From Rhizobium sp. Root274 (GTDB lineage Bacteria; Pseudomonadota; Alphaproteobacteria; Rhizobiales; Rhizobiaceae), in assembly GCF_001429245.1 (NCBI RefSeq), contig NZ_LMJE01000001.1, positions 931,179 through 995,178 on the forward strand: 64,000 nucleotides of DNA, given 5' to 3'. Both the position numbers and the translations under genes were made by a program. Numbering within the stretch: the first letter of the stretch is position 1; every line of letters starts with the position of its first letter. Positions 36,990 to 46,363 of this stretch are shown one piece after another. The notes beneath the pieces were generated by a model. It was not told the origin of the DNA. It searched no databases and saw nothing but the letters and a program-made list of their open reading frames with translations.

Positions 36990-37403
36990 TCAGGCGGTGG
37001 CCATCCAGACGACGAGCCAGAGCCACATCAGGAAAAGGCTGACGAACCCCGCCATGAAGGAGGCGCGGCGCAGGGCCAGGTTGCCGGTGATGTGCATATA
37101 GGCCTGGAGATAGCGGGAGACAACGAAAAGCCAGGCCAGCGAAACCGACAGGATATTGTCTGCCTCCATCATGAACAGCAGGATGGAAATGGCGTAAAAC
37201 AGGACGGGCAGCTCGAACTGGTTGGCGATCACCTTGTTGACGACGCGGCTTTCCTCTGGCTCGGCATGGTTTTCAAGAAAGGCGCTGCGTTCGATCTTGC
37301 CGGCGCGGACCACGGCGGCGCGGCGACGGACGAGCAAAGCGTAGAGGCAGAAGACCAGGAAGGCATGCGCCATCATGGGCCAGAACATTTCGAAACCACT
37401 CAT
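36990..37403 (-). CDS. MAPEG family membrane protein
   Basis: A 137-residue protein with four hydrophobic helices. It has the MAPEG hallmarks ENHAEPEESRVVNKVIANQFELPVLFYA (the loop containing the Asn-Gln-x-Glu-x-Pro motif) and a late helix SRYLQAYMHITGN. Family members include glutathione-dependent transferases; this short bacterial type is of unknown function. The start is the ATG at 37403 because ggagg lies 9 nt before it; the ATG three codons upstream would sit directly on that site. Confidence 0.85.
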   Translation of the reverse strand: MSGFEMFWPMMAHAFLVFCLYALLVRRRAAVVRAGKIERSAFLENHAEPEESRVVNKVIANQFELPVLFYAISILLFMMEADNILSVSLAWLFVVSRYLQAYMHITGNLALRRASFMAGFVSLFLMWLWLVVWMATA

Positions 37404-37438
37404 CGTCAACATCCTCCATCAGAACAGAGCAGGTCATG

Positions 37439-37473
37439 AAAAAGCCCGGGAAAGATAACCCCCTCCCGGGCCT
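37439..37473 (-). terminator. Terminator of guaB
   Basis: On the minus strand a 7-bp GC stem, gcccggg / cccgggc with a 14-nt loop, is followed by a run of T (A run at 37439-37443). It is 30 nt past the guaB stop. Confidence 0.75.
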
Positions 37474-37501
37474 TGTGTATCTCTGGATTGCCAGCGCCGC
37501 T

Positions 37502-38992
37502 TTAGTTGGCGCCCGGATAATTCGGGCTTTCGCGGGTGATCGTCACGCCATGCGGATGGCTTTCGCGCAGGCCGGCACCCGAGATGCGCACGAAGGTCGC
37601 CTTTTCCTGGAACTCCTTGATGTCCTTGCCGCCGACATAACCCATGGCGGCCTTAAGGCCACCAGCGAGCTGGTGCAGGACGGCGGAGACCGGGCCCTTG
37701 TATGGTACCTGGCCTTCGATGCCCTCCGGCACGAGCTTCAGCGTGTCGCGCACTTCCGCCTGGAAGTAGCGGTCGGCCGAGCCGCGGGCCATGGCACCGA
37801 CGGAGCCCATGCCGCGATAGGCCTTGAAGGAGCGGCCCTGATAGAGATAGACCTCGCCCGGGCTTTCATCGGTGCCTGCGAGCAGCGAACCGACCATGAC
37901 AGCAGACGCACCGGCCGCGATCGCCTTGGCAACGTCGCCCGAGAATTTTAGGCCGCCATCGGCGATGACGGGGATGTCGAGCTTGTTGGCTTCCTCGACA
38001 GCCGCCATGACGGCTGCGAGCTGGGGAACGCCGACGCCAGCCACGATACGGGTGGTGCAGATCGAGCCCGGGCCGATGCCGACCTTGACGCAATCGGCGC
38101 CTGCGTCGATCAGAGCGCGTGTGCCTTCGCCGGTCGCAACGTTGCCGGCGATGATGCGAATGGCGTTGGACATCTTCTTCACATGAGCAACGGCATCCAG
38201 AACCTTCTGGCTGTGGCCGTGGGCGGTATCGACCACGATGACATCGCAGCCGGCGTCGATGAGGCGCTCTGCGCGCTCGACGCCATCGTCACCGGTGGAG
38301 ATGGCAGCGGCGACCCGCAGACGGCCCTGGGCGTCCTTGGCGGCATGCGGGTTGAGCTGCGACTTCTCGATGTCCTTGACGGTGATCAGACCGACGCAGC
38401 GGCCTTCATTGTCGATCACGAGGAGCTTCTCGATGCGATGCGAATGCAACAGGCGCTTGGCTTCCTGCTGGTCGACACCATCCCGGACCGTCACGAGATT
38501 CTCGCGGGTCATCAACTCGTAGATCTTCTGGTTCGGATCAGAGGCAAAGCGTACGTCGCGGTTGGTCAGGATGCCGACGAGGCGGCCGGGGCGGCTTGCG
38601 CCCTCGACGACCGGGATCCCGGAAATGCCGTGCGCGCTCATCAGCGCCTTGGCTTCGGCGAGCGTCGCATCCGGGCCGATGGTGACCGGGTTGACGACCA
38701 TGCCGCTTTCAAACTTCTTCACCTGTCGGACCTCTTCGGCCTGTTCGACGGGGGTGAGGTTGCGGTGAATGACGCCGATGCCGCCGGACTGGGCCATGGC
38801 GATGGCGAGCCTGCTTTCGGTGACCGTGTCCATGGCGGAAGAGAGGATCGGCAGAGAGAGTTCGATGTCCCTTGCAATCCGGGTGGCGATATTCGTCTGA
38901 CCCGGCATGACGACCGAGTGCCCCGGCTGCAGGAGGACGTCGTCGAAGGTGAGCGCTTCTGCGCCGGTTGCCGACATTACGATGCGTGCCAT
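37502..38992 (-). CDS. guaB: Inosine-5'-monophosphate dehydrogenase
   Basis: A 496-residue enzyme converting IMP to XMP with NAD, the committed step of guanine nucleotide synthesis. Two CBS domains interrupt the barrel (about residues 95-210). The catalytic loop [15 protein letters not shown] holds the active Cys; the phosphate loop [17 protein letters not shown] and [10 protein letters not shown] follow, and the flap region contains the [11 protein letters not shown] motif. The start at 38992 is the first Met with conserved sequence; the 43 residues that could extend it upstream are not protein-like. Transcribed alone. Confidence 0.97.
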   Translation of the reverse strand: MARIVMSATGAEALTFDDVLLQPGHSVVMPGQTNIATRIARDIELSLPILSSAMDTVTESRLAIAMAQSGGIGVIHRNLTPVEQAEEVRQVKKFESGMVVNPVTIGPDATLAEAKALMSAHGISGIPVVEGASRPGRLVGILTNRDVRFASDPNQKIYELMTRENLVTVRDGVDQQEAKRLLHSHRIEKLLVIDNEGRCVGLITVKDIEKSQLNPHAAKDAQGRLRVAAAISTGDDGVERAERLIDAGCDVIVVDTAHGHSQKVLDAVAHVKKMSNAIRIIAGNVATGEGTRALIDAGADCVKVGIGPGSICTTRIVAGVGVPQLAAVMAAVEEANKLDIPVIADGGLKFSGDVAKAIAAGASAVMVGSLLAGTDESPGEVYLYQGRSFKAYRGMGSVGAMARGSADRYFQAEVRDTLKLVPEGIEGQVPYKGPVSAVLHQLAGGLKAAMGYVGGKDIKEFQEKATFVRISGAGLRESHPHGVTITRESPNYPGAN

Positions 38993-39277
38993 TGCCAATT
39001 CCTTCGTTTGAATAGGCAGAATCCGCCCGGAAAACGGGAATCCCGTTCGGTCGCTTCTGCATGAAATGCTTGGAAGTTGGCGAGGGCTGGTAACACGTTC
39101 ATGACAGGAAGGGAATAGCAAAACCTGCAGGTCAGACGCCCGATGGAACCTTTCACCTGGAGATCGCGATGAAGAGACGAAAATTCGATCTTCCTAATAA
39201 ATAGATCTTCAAATTCATTATGCTATCAGACGCACCGTCCCTCGGAGGGGCACAGGGACGCAGACGGAGATGGTCCG

Positions 39278-39628
39278 ATGGCAATCGGTGACAGCAGCAA
39301 GAGAGCACCACAGGGCACAGACGCGCATGAAGATGTCCTTTCCGGCAAGATTTGCGCCCGACGAATAACATTGATGGCACGATGGGCGACCACGGTCCTC
39401 GACCTCGAAGATGCGCAAGCCTATGCCGAGGAACTGGCTCGGGCTGCCGCATCCGGTGATAAAGGCCTTGTGGATCGGATACGAAAGGATTTCCGGGCTG
39501 CCGGCATCGAGATCTTGGACGAGGTGCTGCAGGATCGGATGGTAGCCCTGTTGCGCAGCGCGGCAGAAGAGTTGCGGCGTAGCGAGCATGGCCATGTCCA
39601 CCGAGATGCCGAGGACGGGGCGAACTAA
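39278..39628 (+). CDS. Divergent DUF1476 (F-ATPase inhibitor zeta-like) protein
   Basis: A 116-residue helical protein. The middle, ARRITLMARWATTVL...AQAYAEELARAA...DRIRKDFRAAGIEI...LLRSAAEEL, follows the order of the zeta-subunit/DUF1476 family (RRN-LLGLWAA, AYAKEVV, KVRADFDAAGV, MDELL). The usual N-terminal DREKAFENKFAHDEEL block is largely missing, so this looks like a diverged paralogue rather than the main zeta subunit. Whether it binds the ATP synthase is unknown. It starts at ATG with ggaga 9 nt upstream and diverges from guaB. Confidence 0.6.
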   Translation: MAIGDSSKRAPQGTDAHEDVLSGKICARRITLMARWATTVLDLEDAQAYAEELARAAASGDKGLVDRIRKDFRAAGIEILDEVLQDRMVALLRSAAEELRRSEHGHVHRDAEDGAN

Positions 39629-39641
39629 TTCTGTGTGACAG

Positions 39642-39673
39642 AAAAGCCCGCGCGAAGGGCATCGCACGGGCTT
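39642..39673 (-). terminator. Terminator between the DUF1476-like gene and the MBL gene
   Basis: The imperfect stem agcccgcgcg / gcacgggct encloses a loop; on the minus strand it ends in a T run (aaaa at 39642-39645 on the plus strand). The MBL gene ends 20 nt away. Confidence 0.65.
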
Positions 39674-39692
39674 CCATAGGTGGCGACAAAGA

Positions 39693-40679
39693 TCAGATGT
39701 CGAACTGATAGGCCTTGGGCACGAAGCGATAGCCTTCCTCGATCTTCTCGGCGTAACCCACGGCCGGGAACGGCATGTGATAGCCCAGGAAGGCGAGCTT
39801 GTCGGTCGCGATCATGTCGAAGACCTTCTTGCGCGTGGCCGCGGCAGCCGCCTTATCCATGTCGAAGCGAACTTCCCAGTCCGGACGCTGGAGCGACAGT
39901 ACGAAATGGTTGGCAGTATCGGCGGTCAGCACCAGCTGTCGGCCATCCGATTCCAGGCGGTAGATCATATGGCCCGGTGAGTGACCGAAAGCCGCCATGC
40001 CGGTGATACCGGAGACCACCTCGCCGCCATCGCCGATAAAGGTCATCTTTTCCGCCAGCGGCTTGACATTGGCCAGCACACCCTTCTGGCCGTTTTCAGC
40101 CGGGGTGCCGGCACGGGCCGGGTCGACCCAGAAATCATATTCCGCCTGTCCGGCGACGTAACGCGCATTGGGGAAAGCAGGCTGGCCGCCTTCCATCAGG
40201 CCGCCGATGTGGTCGCCATGCATATGGGTCAAGACGACGATCGTGACGTCTTCTCGCTTGTAGCCGGCCGCGGTCAGGCCCTCGGCCAGACGACCAAGGC
40301 CGTTGGCACGCCCCGCCTCCCCCATGCCCGTGTCGAAGAGGATGACGTCAGAACCGGTGTTGACGAGCACGGGAGCGAAGCTGTTGACGAAGTTGTCGGC
40401 TGGCAGAAAATTGGCCTCAAGGAGAGCGCCGACCACTTCGGGCGTCTGGTTGGTGCCGAATGTTTCCTGCGGTTTGCCCGAGGCGCGAGCGCCGTCCTTC
40501 ACGACGAGGACCTCGAACTTTCCGACGTTGAAGCGATGCGTTTCGGGGGGCATGGCGTGATCGATGCTCATGGATGTATCGGCACTCGTCTGTTGCGCTA
40601 CGGCGGCGCGCGCCATGATCATCGGCGATGCAAGCGCAAGGCCGGCTCCGCCCAATACCATTCTTCTGTTAATCGACAT
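39693..40679 (-). CDS. MBL-fold metallo-hydrolase, Tat-exported
   Basis: A 328-residue periplasmic hydrolase. A twin-arginine signal is visible (NRRMVLGGAGLALASPMIMARAAVA, cut after AVA). The metallo-beta-lactamase fold motif is THMHGDHIGGL (first three ligands), with further ligands in HSPGHMIYRL and ADTANHFVLS. It resembles the quorum-quenching or aryl-sulfatase-like group of MBL proteins, but the substrate is not clear. It is transcribed alone, divergent from the MFS gene. Confidence 0.9.
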   Translation of the reverse strand: MSINRRMVLGGAGLALASPMIMARAAVAQQTSADTSMSIDHAMPPETHRFNVGKFEVLVVKDGARASGKPQETFGTNQTPEVVGALLEANFLPADNFVNSFAPVLVNTGSDVILFDTGMGEAGRANGLGRLAEGLTAAGYKREDVTIVVLTHMHGDHIGGLMEGGQPAFPNARYVAGQAEYDFWVDPARAGTPAENGQKGVLANVKPLAEKMTFIGDGGEVVSGITGMAAFGHSPGHMIYRLESDGRQLVLTADTANHFVLSLQRPDWEVRFDMDKAAAAATRKKVFDMIATDKLAFLGYHMPFPAVGYAEKIEEGYRFVPKAYQFDI

Positions 40680-40912
40680 CTGGAAATCTCCTCAACGACA
40701 AGTCCTCTACCCCGGATCGAGGGGCCGCAACGCGACATAGGCTGGACAAAGCGAGAGGAAAGTTCCCTCACACCATCGTGATGCAGGCTTGCGCCCTCTG
40801 TCCGCCCGACGGACCTTGCCTTTGGGAACGCGCTGCAAGGCCAAACGGTTTCACCCCGCGTGCGAATGCAGTATGAGGCTGTATCTGCCGTGTCCCCAAC
40901 GGCCTGTCCGGA

Positions 40913-42325
40913 ATGCCGATGAACCGCATCACCCCCCTGATCCTCGCCGTCGCCCTGTTCATGGAGCAGATGGACTCCACCGTGATCGCGACCGCGCTGC
41001 CGACCATTGCCGCGGATCTCGGCGTTGGGCCGATCACGCTCAAACTTGCCCTCACTGCCTATATGGTGGCGCTCGCCATCTTCATCCCGGTGAGCGGCTG
41101 GATGGCCGACCGCTTCGGCGCCAAGCGCATCTTCCGGGCCGCTATCGTCGTGTTCATGGTGGGATCTCTGCTCTGCGCGATCTCCGATACCCTGCTCTTC
41201 TTCGTCGCCTCCCGCTTCCTGCAGGGCATGGGCGGGGCGATGATGACGCCGGTCGGGCGCCTAGTGCTGCTGCGCACCACGAAGAAGTCGGAACTGGTCT
41301 CGGCGATGGCGCTCTTAACCATTCCCGGCCTGCTCGGGCCGATCACCGGGCCACCGGTGGGTGGTTTCATCACCACCTTCTTCAGCTGGCACTGGATATT
41401 CTTGATCAACATCCCGATCGGGCTTCTTGGCCTCGTGCTCTCGAGCCGTTATCTGCCGGAGATCGAACCGATCGAGACGGCGGCGATCGACTGGCGCGGC
41501 TTTGCGCTCAGTTCGGCGGCGGCTTCCGGCCTCGTCTTCGGCCTTTCCGTCATGAGCCTGCCGGCGCTGCCGATTGCCGTCGGCGCGACCGCGACGCTTG
41601 CGGGTGTCGTCAGCCTCATACTCTATGTGCTGCATGCGCGGCGCCACCCTGCCCCGCTGCTCGATCTCACCCTGTTTGCCAACCGCAGTTTTCGCGCGGC
41701 CATCATTGGCGGCACCGTCTTCCGCATCGCGGCCGGTGCCACACCCTTCCTCTTGCCGCTGATGCTGCAATTGGGTTTCGGGATGAGCGCCTTCCAATCG
41801 GGCATGACCACCTTTATCGCCGCCGTTGGCGCCATCTCGACCAAGTTCATTGCACGACGCGCCTTTGCTGCGGCGGGCTTCCGCAACCTGCTGATTGCGG
41901 CCGGCATCGGCGGAGCGATCACGACGGCGGCGAACGGCGTCTTTACCCCGGCCACACCGATCGCCGTGATCATGACCATGCTCTTGATCGGCGGCTTCTG
42001 CCGCTCGTTCTTCTTTACCGGCGTGAACACGCTCGGCTATGCCGAGATCGAAGACGGGCAGGCCTCGCAGGCTACGTCGTTGACCTCGGTGCTGCAGCAG
42101 GTCAGCCTGGCGCTGGGCGTGGCAACCGCCGCCGCCATCCTGGAGGCGAGCACACGGGTCACCGGAGAGACGCTGTCTCTCGGCAATTTTCACCTCGCCT
42201 TTGCGGTTGTCGCCGGGCTGTCCGTCTTCGCCGTCTTGCCCTTTTTCGGGCTTTCGCGGGATGTCGGCTCAGCCGTATCAGGCTATCGCCGGGCACCAGG
42301 GAAGGAGACGATCAGCGTGAAATGA
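40913..42325 (+). CDS. MFS transporter, DHA2 (drug:H+ antiporter) type
   Basis: A 470-residue inner-membrane protein with about 14 hydrophobic helices. The motif D1-like MEQMDSTVIATALPTIAADL starts the protein, followed by motif A GWMADRFGAKRIF and motif C GPITGPPVGGFIT, all characteristic of the EmrB/QacA (DHA2) group. It probably exports a lipophilic compound. ATG at 40913 or 40919 are both possible. It converges with the VOC gene downstream; no adjacent membrane-fusion partner gene is present. Confidence 0.92.
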   Translation: MPMNRITPLILAVALFMEQMDSTVIATALPTIAADLGVGPITLKLALTAYMVALAIFIPVSGWMADRFGAKRIFRAAIVVFMVGSLLCAISDTLLFFVASRFLQGMGGAMMTPVGRLVLLRTTKKSELVSAMALLTIPGLLGPITGPPVGGFITTFFSWHWIFLINIPIGLLGLVLSSRYLPEIEPIETAAIDWRGFALSSAAASGLVFGLSVMSLPALPIAVGATATLAGVVSLILYVLHARRHPAPLLDLTLFANRSFRAAIIGGTVFRIAAGATPFLLPLMLQLGFGMSAFQSGMTTFIAAVGAISTKFIARRAFAAAGFRNLLIAAGIGGAITTAANGVFTPATPIAVIMTMLLIGGFCRSFFFTGVNTLGYAEIEDGQASQATSLTSVLQQVSLALGVATAAAILEASTRVTGETLSLGNFHLAFAVVAGLSVFAVLPFFGLSRDVGSAVSGYRRAPGKETISVK

Positions 42326-42335
42326 TCGCGCGTGA

Positions 42336-42719
42336 TCACTCCGGCCGTTCGCAGAGCGCCGACAGCTTGTTGCCATCAGGGTCGCGGACATAGCAGGCGT
42401 AGAAGTTGGGATGGAAGTGCCTGATGCCGGGGGCGCCGTCATCCGTGCCGCCATTGGCCAGTGCTGCGGCATGGAAGGCGTCGACGGCTGCGCGCGACGG
42501 CGCCTCGAAGGCCGGCATGGAGCCATTGCCCACGGTCGACGGCTTGCGATCAAAGGGATGGTTGATCCAGAACCGGCAGCGGGTGTCTCCAGCGACAGCA
42601 TAACCCGCCTCGTTGTCGTCGACTTCCCGCCGCTCGATGCCAAGCGTTGCCAATACCGGATCGTAGAAACGGATAGCACGGGGCAAATCACTGATGCCGA
42701 TGGTGATATAGGTGAACAC
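42336..42719 (-). CDS. VOC family protein
   Basis: A 127-residue single-domain VOC protein. It has two beta-alpha-beta-beta-beta modules: YITIGISDLPRAIRFYDPVLATLGI at the start and HPNFYACYVRDPDGNKLSALCE at the end, with Glu near the C-terminus as the likely last metal ligand. It lies 14 nt downstream of rlmE on the same strand, so it may be co-transcribed. Function unknown. Confidence 0.9.
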   Translation of the reverse strand: MFTYITIGISDLPRAIRFYDPVLATLGIERREVDDNEAGYAVAGDTRCRFWINHPFDRKPSTVGNGSMPAFEAPSRAAVDAFHAAALANGGTDDGAPGIRHFHPNFYACYVRDPDGNKLSALCERPE

Positions 42720-42733
42720 GATCGCCTCCCTCG

Positions 42734-43516
42734 TCAGTCCTGATCGATATCCTCCCTCGCGGGCACATCCTCGCGCGGGTCACGGGCAAAGCCGTCTTCG
42801 TCGAGTTCCACCACGCCCGGGCCTCTTCGGCCCTTGAAGCCCTTGGCGAGCAGGAACATTTCGACCGATTCCTGCCGTGAAGAGGCAGGCTTGATATGCA
42901 GCACCTGGCGGAAATTCTGCTTCAGCATGTTGAGCAGGTCCTTTTCCGTGCCGCCCTGGAAGGTCTTGGCGAGGAAATGACCGCCTTCGGACAGGACTTC
43001 GACAGCAAAATGCGCTGCCACCTCGCACAGATGCATGGTGCGGATATGGTCGGTTTTCTGGTGGCCGGTGGTCGGGGCCGCCATGTCCGAGATCACAAGG
43101 TTTGGCGTGCCACCGACGGCCTCGATCAACTGGCGCGGCGCATCGGGGTCGAGGAAGTCGAGCTGCAGGATCTTCACGCCCGGAAGCGGCGCCATTTCGA
43201 GAAAGTCGATCGCCGCGACACGAATGTCGTCATCGGTCGAATCGGTGACCTTGGCGGCGATCTGCGACCAGCTACCGGGGGCAGCGCCCAGATCGATGAT
43301 GCGGGTGGCGCCTTTGAGGATCTGGTGCTTCTCGTCGATCTCCAGCAGCTTGAAGGCCGCGCGGGCGCGATAACCCTCAAGCTTGGCGCGCTGGACATAG
43401 GGGTCGTTGATGTGGCGCTCGATCCAGCGTCTGGACGAGGCCTTCAGCTTGCCCTTCTTGACCTTTTGGCCGAGCTTGCGGCCGGTTCTGTTGCCGGCAA
43501 TGGGTGGTTTTGCCAT
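42734..43516 (-). CDS. rlmE: 23S rRNA (uridine2552-2'-O)-methyltransferase
   Basis: A 260-residue FtsJ-type enzyme methylating U2552 of 23S rRNA. A basic N-terminus ([26 protein letters not shown]) precedes the Rossmann core: [14 protein letters not shown] (SAM site), [11 protein letters not shown] with the catalytic Asp, and FLAKTFQGG with the catalytic Lys; Lys and Glu of the K-D-K-E tetrad are in [14 protein letters not shown] and [13 protein letters not shown] 35-residue acidic C-terminal tail follows. The start is 2 nt after the Ppx/GppA stop. Confidence 0.95.
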   Translation of the reverse strand: MAKPPIAGNRTGRKLGQKVKKGKLKASSRRWIERHINDPYVQRAKLEGYRARAAFKLLEIDEKHQILKGATRIIDLGAAPGSWSQIAAKVTDSTDDDIRVAAIDFLEMAPLPGVKILQLDFLDPDAPRQLIEAVGGTPNLVISDMAAPTTGHQKTDHIRTMHLCEVAAHFAVEVLSEGGHFLAKTFQGGTEKDLLNMLKQNFRQVLHIKPASSRQESVEMFLLAKGFKGRRGPGVVELDEDGFARDPREDVPAREDIDQD

Positions 43517-43518
43517 TC

Positions 43519-45255
43519 TCAGCGTTCCCTTGAAGTCTGTGGCGCCGGATGCGGGCGGCGGCTGCGGCCGCGGCGCCAGACACCGTCATCGGCCATCATA
43601 TCGGTCAGAAGTCCCTCGCGCAGGCCACGATCGGCCACCCGCATGCGGCTCGATGGCCAGCGGCGGCGAATGGCCTCGAGGATCGCGCAACCGGCGAGCA
43701 CCAGATCTGCCCTGTCCGGCCCGATACAGGGATTGGCCGCGCGGCCGGCATAATCCCAGGACAGGAGTTTCGCCTGCATCGCCGTCACTTCAGCATCGGT
43801 GAGCCACAGGCCATCCACCTTGCGGCGATCGTAGCGCGGCAGGTCGAGATGCACTCCGGCAAGCGTCGTCACCGTTCCGGAGGTGCCGATCAGATGGAAA
43901 TCCTCCGGCAAGCCATTCGGCTCCACCGGCAGATCCGGGCAGTCGAAGCGGGCGAGCATGCCTTCGACTTCACGGGTCATTGCCTCGAAGACGTCGGGCG
44001 TCACATCGCGACCGCCATGGCGCTCGGAGAGCGTGACGACACCGACCGGAAGCGAGGTCCAGTGGGTGATGTGGTTGGCGAGACGGCTGGAGCGGTTGTC
44101 GGCGATGCGGATGACGGCGATCTCGGACGATCCACCGCCGATATCGAAGAGCACCACCGAACGGGCCTCGCGCCCGACCAGCGACGAGCAGCCGGACACG
44201 GCAAGGCGCGCCTCGGTCTCGCGGTTGATGATCTCAAGTCTCAGGCCGGTCTCGGCGGTCACCCGTTCGAGAAAGAGTTCGCCGTTCTCCGCCGCCCGGC
44301 AGGCTTCGGTGGCGATCAGGCGCATGCGCCTGATGTCACGACCGGCAAGCTTCGAGGCGCAGATGCGAAGGGCTTCGACAGCACGATCCATGGCATCCTG
44401 CGACAGCCGGCCGGTGGCGCCCAAACCCTCGCCGAGCCGAACGATGCGGGAGAAGGCGTCGACGACGCGAAACTGCCCAGGCCGGGTCGGCTGGGCGATC
44501 AACAGACGGCAATTGTTGGTGCCGAGATCAAGGGCTGCGTAGAGATCGTCGGAGGCGAATTCCCAGGTGCTGCGCGGCCGCTCCGTCGCAGGGCTCTGCG
44601 GCGGGCGCGGAGCATGCGACTTGACTGGAGCCGGCTTTGGCGAGGGTGCGGGATCTGCAGCGCGCGCCTTGTGGGCGGCAGAGGGCGGCTCCGATCCCGC
44701 AAGCGGCCGGACATGGCCGGGCTTCGGCCCGTGGCCGCGCCGACTGCGGTTGCGCCGACTTTTGCGCGCTTGCGGCTGGTCACCACGGGTGGACAAGGGC
44801 TCCCCGGTTGCCGCACCTGCTGAGCCTCGCGCAGGGTCACCAACATGCCGCTCTGAGGCCTGGGATTGTGGATGACGAACCTGCGGGCCAGATGCCCCGT
44901 CGGCGACGACAGCGCCGCCCGTCGAGCCGGCCGGCCGCATAGACTGCGCCTCACCGGACCGATGATCACCAGGCCTCGTTACAGCGTGCGTCTGCGGATT
45001 TGCGGAAGGCGCTCCCGCGCCCTTGCCGCGCCGGCGGCGTTTTCGCTTGCGGATGGGGCCATCCGCAATCACCGTTTCGGAACGTCGCTCAGGGACCGAC
45101 GCTGCCGCCGATCCTGCCGAAGCAGAAGTCTCGAGACCGTTCATTGCCGGCCCCGCCTTCTTGCCCTTGCCGCGCCGACGGTGTGACCCGCCCTTGCGCC
45201 TGCCTGTCGACGCCCCCTCGCTTTTCGGCTGTCCGCCGCGATTGGGGTCTGTCAC
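43519..45255 (-). CDS. Ppx/GppA exopolyphosphatase/guanosine-pentaphosphate phosphatase with long basic N-terminal extension
   Basis: A 578-residue protein. The catalytic part begins near residue 235: [18 protein letters not shown] (phosphate 1), [33 protein letters not shown] (phosphate 2) and [17 protein letters not shown]. It degrades polyphosphate or converts pppGpp to ppGpp by family knowledge. Residues 1-230 are low-complexity with three arginine/lysine-rich patches ([39 protein letters not shown]), suggesting nucleic-acid or polyphosphate binding. The GTG start has no clear ribosome site, so the true start may be downstream. Coupled to rlmE. Confidence 0.88.
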   Translation of the reverse strand: MTDPNRGGQPKSEGASTGRRKGGSHRRRGKGKKAGPAMNGLETSASAGSAAASVPERRSETVIADGPIRKRKRRRRGKGAGAPSANPQTHAVTRPGDHRSGEAQSMRPAGSTGGAVVADGASGPQVRHPQSQASERHVGDPARGSAGAATGEPLSTRGDQPQARKSRRNRSRRGHGPKPGHVRPLAGSEPPSAAHKARAADPAPSPKPAPVKSHAPRPPQSPATERPRSTWEFASDDLYAALDLGTNNCRLLIAQPTRPGQFRVVDAFSRIVRLGEGLGATGRLSQDAMDRAVEALRICASKLAGRDIRRMRLIATEACRAAENGELFLERVTAETGLRLEIINRETEARLAVSGCSSLVGREARSVVLFDIGGGSSEIAVIRIADNRSSRLANHITHWTSLPVGVVTLSERHGGRDVTPDVFEAMTREVEGMLARFDCPDLPVEPNGLPEDFHLIGTSGTVTTLAGVHLDLPRYDRRKVDGLWLTDAEVTAMQAKLLSWDYAGRAANPCIGPDRADLVLAGCAILEAIRRRWPSSRMRVADRGLREGLLTDMMADDGVWRRGRSRRPHPAPQTSRER

Positions 45256-45541
45256 TGAAGTTATCCACTGAACCGCGCAAGGCGCCGAGATCGACGCGTG
45301 CCGCTGGTGTCATCATTCGTTTCGTTGGGCAAAGCATACCAGCGCAAGCCATTTCAGCCAAACGGTTTTTCTGAACGACGCGTGAACCGGCACGAGAACC
45401 GGACCAGAGCGGCAAAAGCCGGGATCCGGGAGCGCTTTGAAGACGCCGACACTTTCCATGATTTTTTTCAGCTTTGGGTCTTTGCAATGCCGAAGCTTTT
45501 GTCTATAAGCCCGCTCACCGATCGCGCAAGCGATACCCTGG

Positions 45542-45615
45542 TGGGGAATAGTTCAACGGTAGAACGACGGACTCTGACTCCGTTAATCTTGGTTCGAATC
45601 CAGGTTCCCCAGCCA
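45542..45615 (+). tRNA. tRNA-Gln (anticodon CTG)
   Basis: The acceptor arms tggggaa and ttcccca pair over seven bases, followed by G and encoded CCA. The D arm contains agttcaacggtagaac; the anticodon stem acgga / tccgt encloses the loop ctctgac with anticodon ctg; the T arm is ggttcgaatcc. The 3' end (gaatccaggttccccagcca) is used as an apparent attachment sequence by elements to the right. Confidence 0.95.
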
Positions 45616-45686
45616 ATTCTCCCAAAATGCCTTGATTCTCATGTTTTTCAGTCGTGCCGAATCCCGTTTTGGCGTCATCGGCGACC

Positions 45687-45723
45687 TGATGCCAAAACTG
45701 ATGCCCAAAGGTGATGCCCAAGC
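45687..45723 (+). repeat. Three direct 12-nt repeats, likely integrase arm-type sites
   Basis: tgatgccaaaac (45687-45698), tgatgcccaaag (45699-45710) and tgatgcccaagc (45712-45723) are tandem; an inverted relative (ttttggcgtcat) lies at 45668-45679. They sit between tRNA-Gln and the integrase stump, where arm-type binding sites of tyrosine integrases usually are. Apart from these repeats and the integrase stump, 45616-46057 holds no gene. Confidence 0.55.
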
Positions 45724-45772
45724 TGAAATCGGCATGGGGTGACATTCGGGCCTGATACAGGGTGTCTTCGTC

Positions 45773-45976
45773 ATGGCAGTCCGCCACGGGGTCGAAAATC
45801 TTATCCGCCGGGGAAACATCTTCTACTGGCGGCCACGCATTCCAGCAGCCTTCGTGCGCAAGTGGGCCTCCCAAATTGGCTGGGGACCTGGTTTAGGGTT
45901 TCATTCTGAGAGTTCACTCTTCTTGGCTGAGGGATGCCCTCATTTCAAACCGGCAATGTCGAGATCTGATGCCTGA
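45773..45976 (+). pseudogene. N-terminal fragment of a tyrosine integrase
   Basis: Only about the first 27 residues look like a real protein: a short start, then LIRRGNIFYWRPRIPAAF, which matches the N-terminal segment (DUF6538-type) of many phage and island integrases. After that the sequence changes at an inverted copy of the tRNA-Gln 3' end (45874-45888), and no catalytic Arg-His-Arg-Tyr domain follows. The gene was therefore cut, probably by a later insertion or deletion at that site. The tRNA neighbour supports the identification. Confidence 0.6.
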
Positions 45977-46057
45977 TCTTTAGGTCTCCTTGGCGAGCGG
46001 GGCGAACGAAGCCAGTCAAGGTGCATTGGAGACCTGTCGCGATCCCAAGGCGGGCGC

Positions 46058-46363
46058 TCAAGTTGAAACAGTACCTTTAAGCATCCGGAGCTGGCGAACC
46101 TCTATCGGTGTTGCCAAAAGCCGATCGACCTGAGAGAGAAAAGGCGTGAGATACGGCATGGCCATATGCTCCAAGAGGGCTTCTGGGCAGGTCCAGTCTT
46201 CGTAGAACACGAAAACGCAGGGATCATTCAGGTCGGCATACAGGTCGTATTTGATGCAGCCAGGCTCAGCGCGGGTCGGTGGGATCTGAGCGACGAGCAA
46301 GGAAGCCAGTTCGTCCCTAAATTCGGGACGAGCTGTGATGGTGGCAACAACCGTTAGGGTCAT
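46058..46363 (-). CDS. Putative quinol monooxygenase (ABM domain)
   Basis: A 101-residue dimeric alpha/beta-barrel protein of the YgiN/antibiotic-biosynthesis-monooxygenase type: TLTVVATITARPEFRDELAS, PTRAEPGCIKYDLYADLNDPCVFVFYEDW and HMAMPYLTPFL are the usual family blocks. The reaction is unknown; homologues oxidise quinols or related compounds. Its ATG overlaps the permease stop (ATGA), so it is made with the sugar transporter and is the last gene of that operon. Confidence 0.88.
   Translation of the reverse strand: MTLTVVATITARPEFRDELASLLVAQIPPTRAEPGCIKYDLYADLNDPCVFVFYEDWTCPEALLEHMAMPYLTPFLSQVDRLLATPIEVRQLRMLKGTVST

Noticed and set aside
45515-45874. Minus-strand frame containing GEPGFEPR-like residues
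   Set aside because: This pattern comes from reading tRNA-Gln on the wrong strand and is a well-known annotation artefact.
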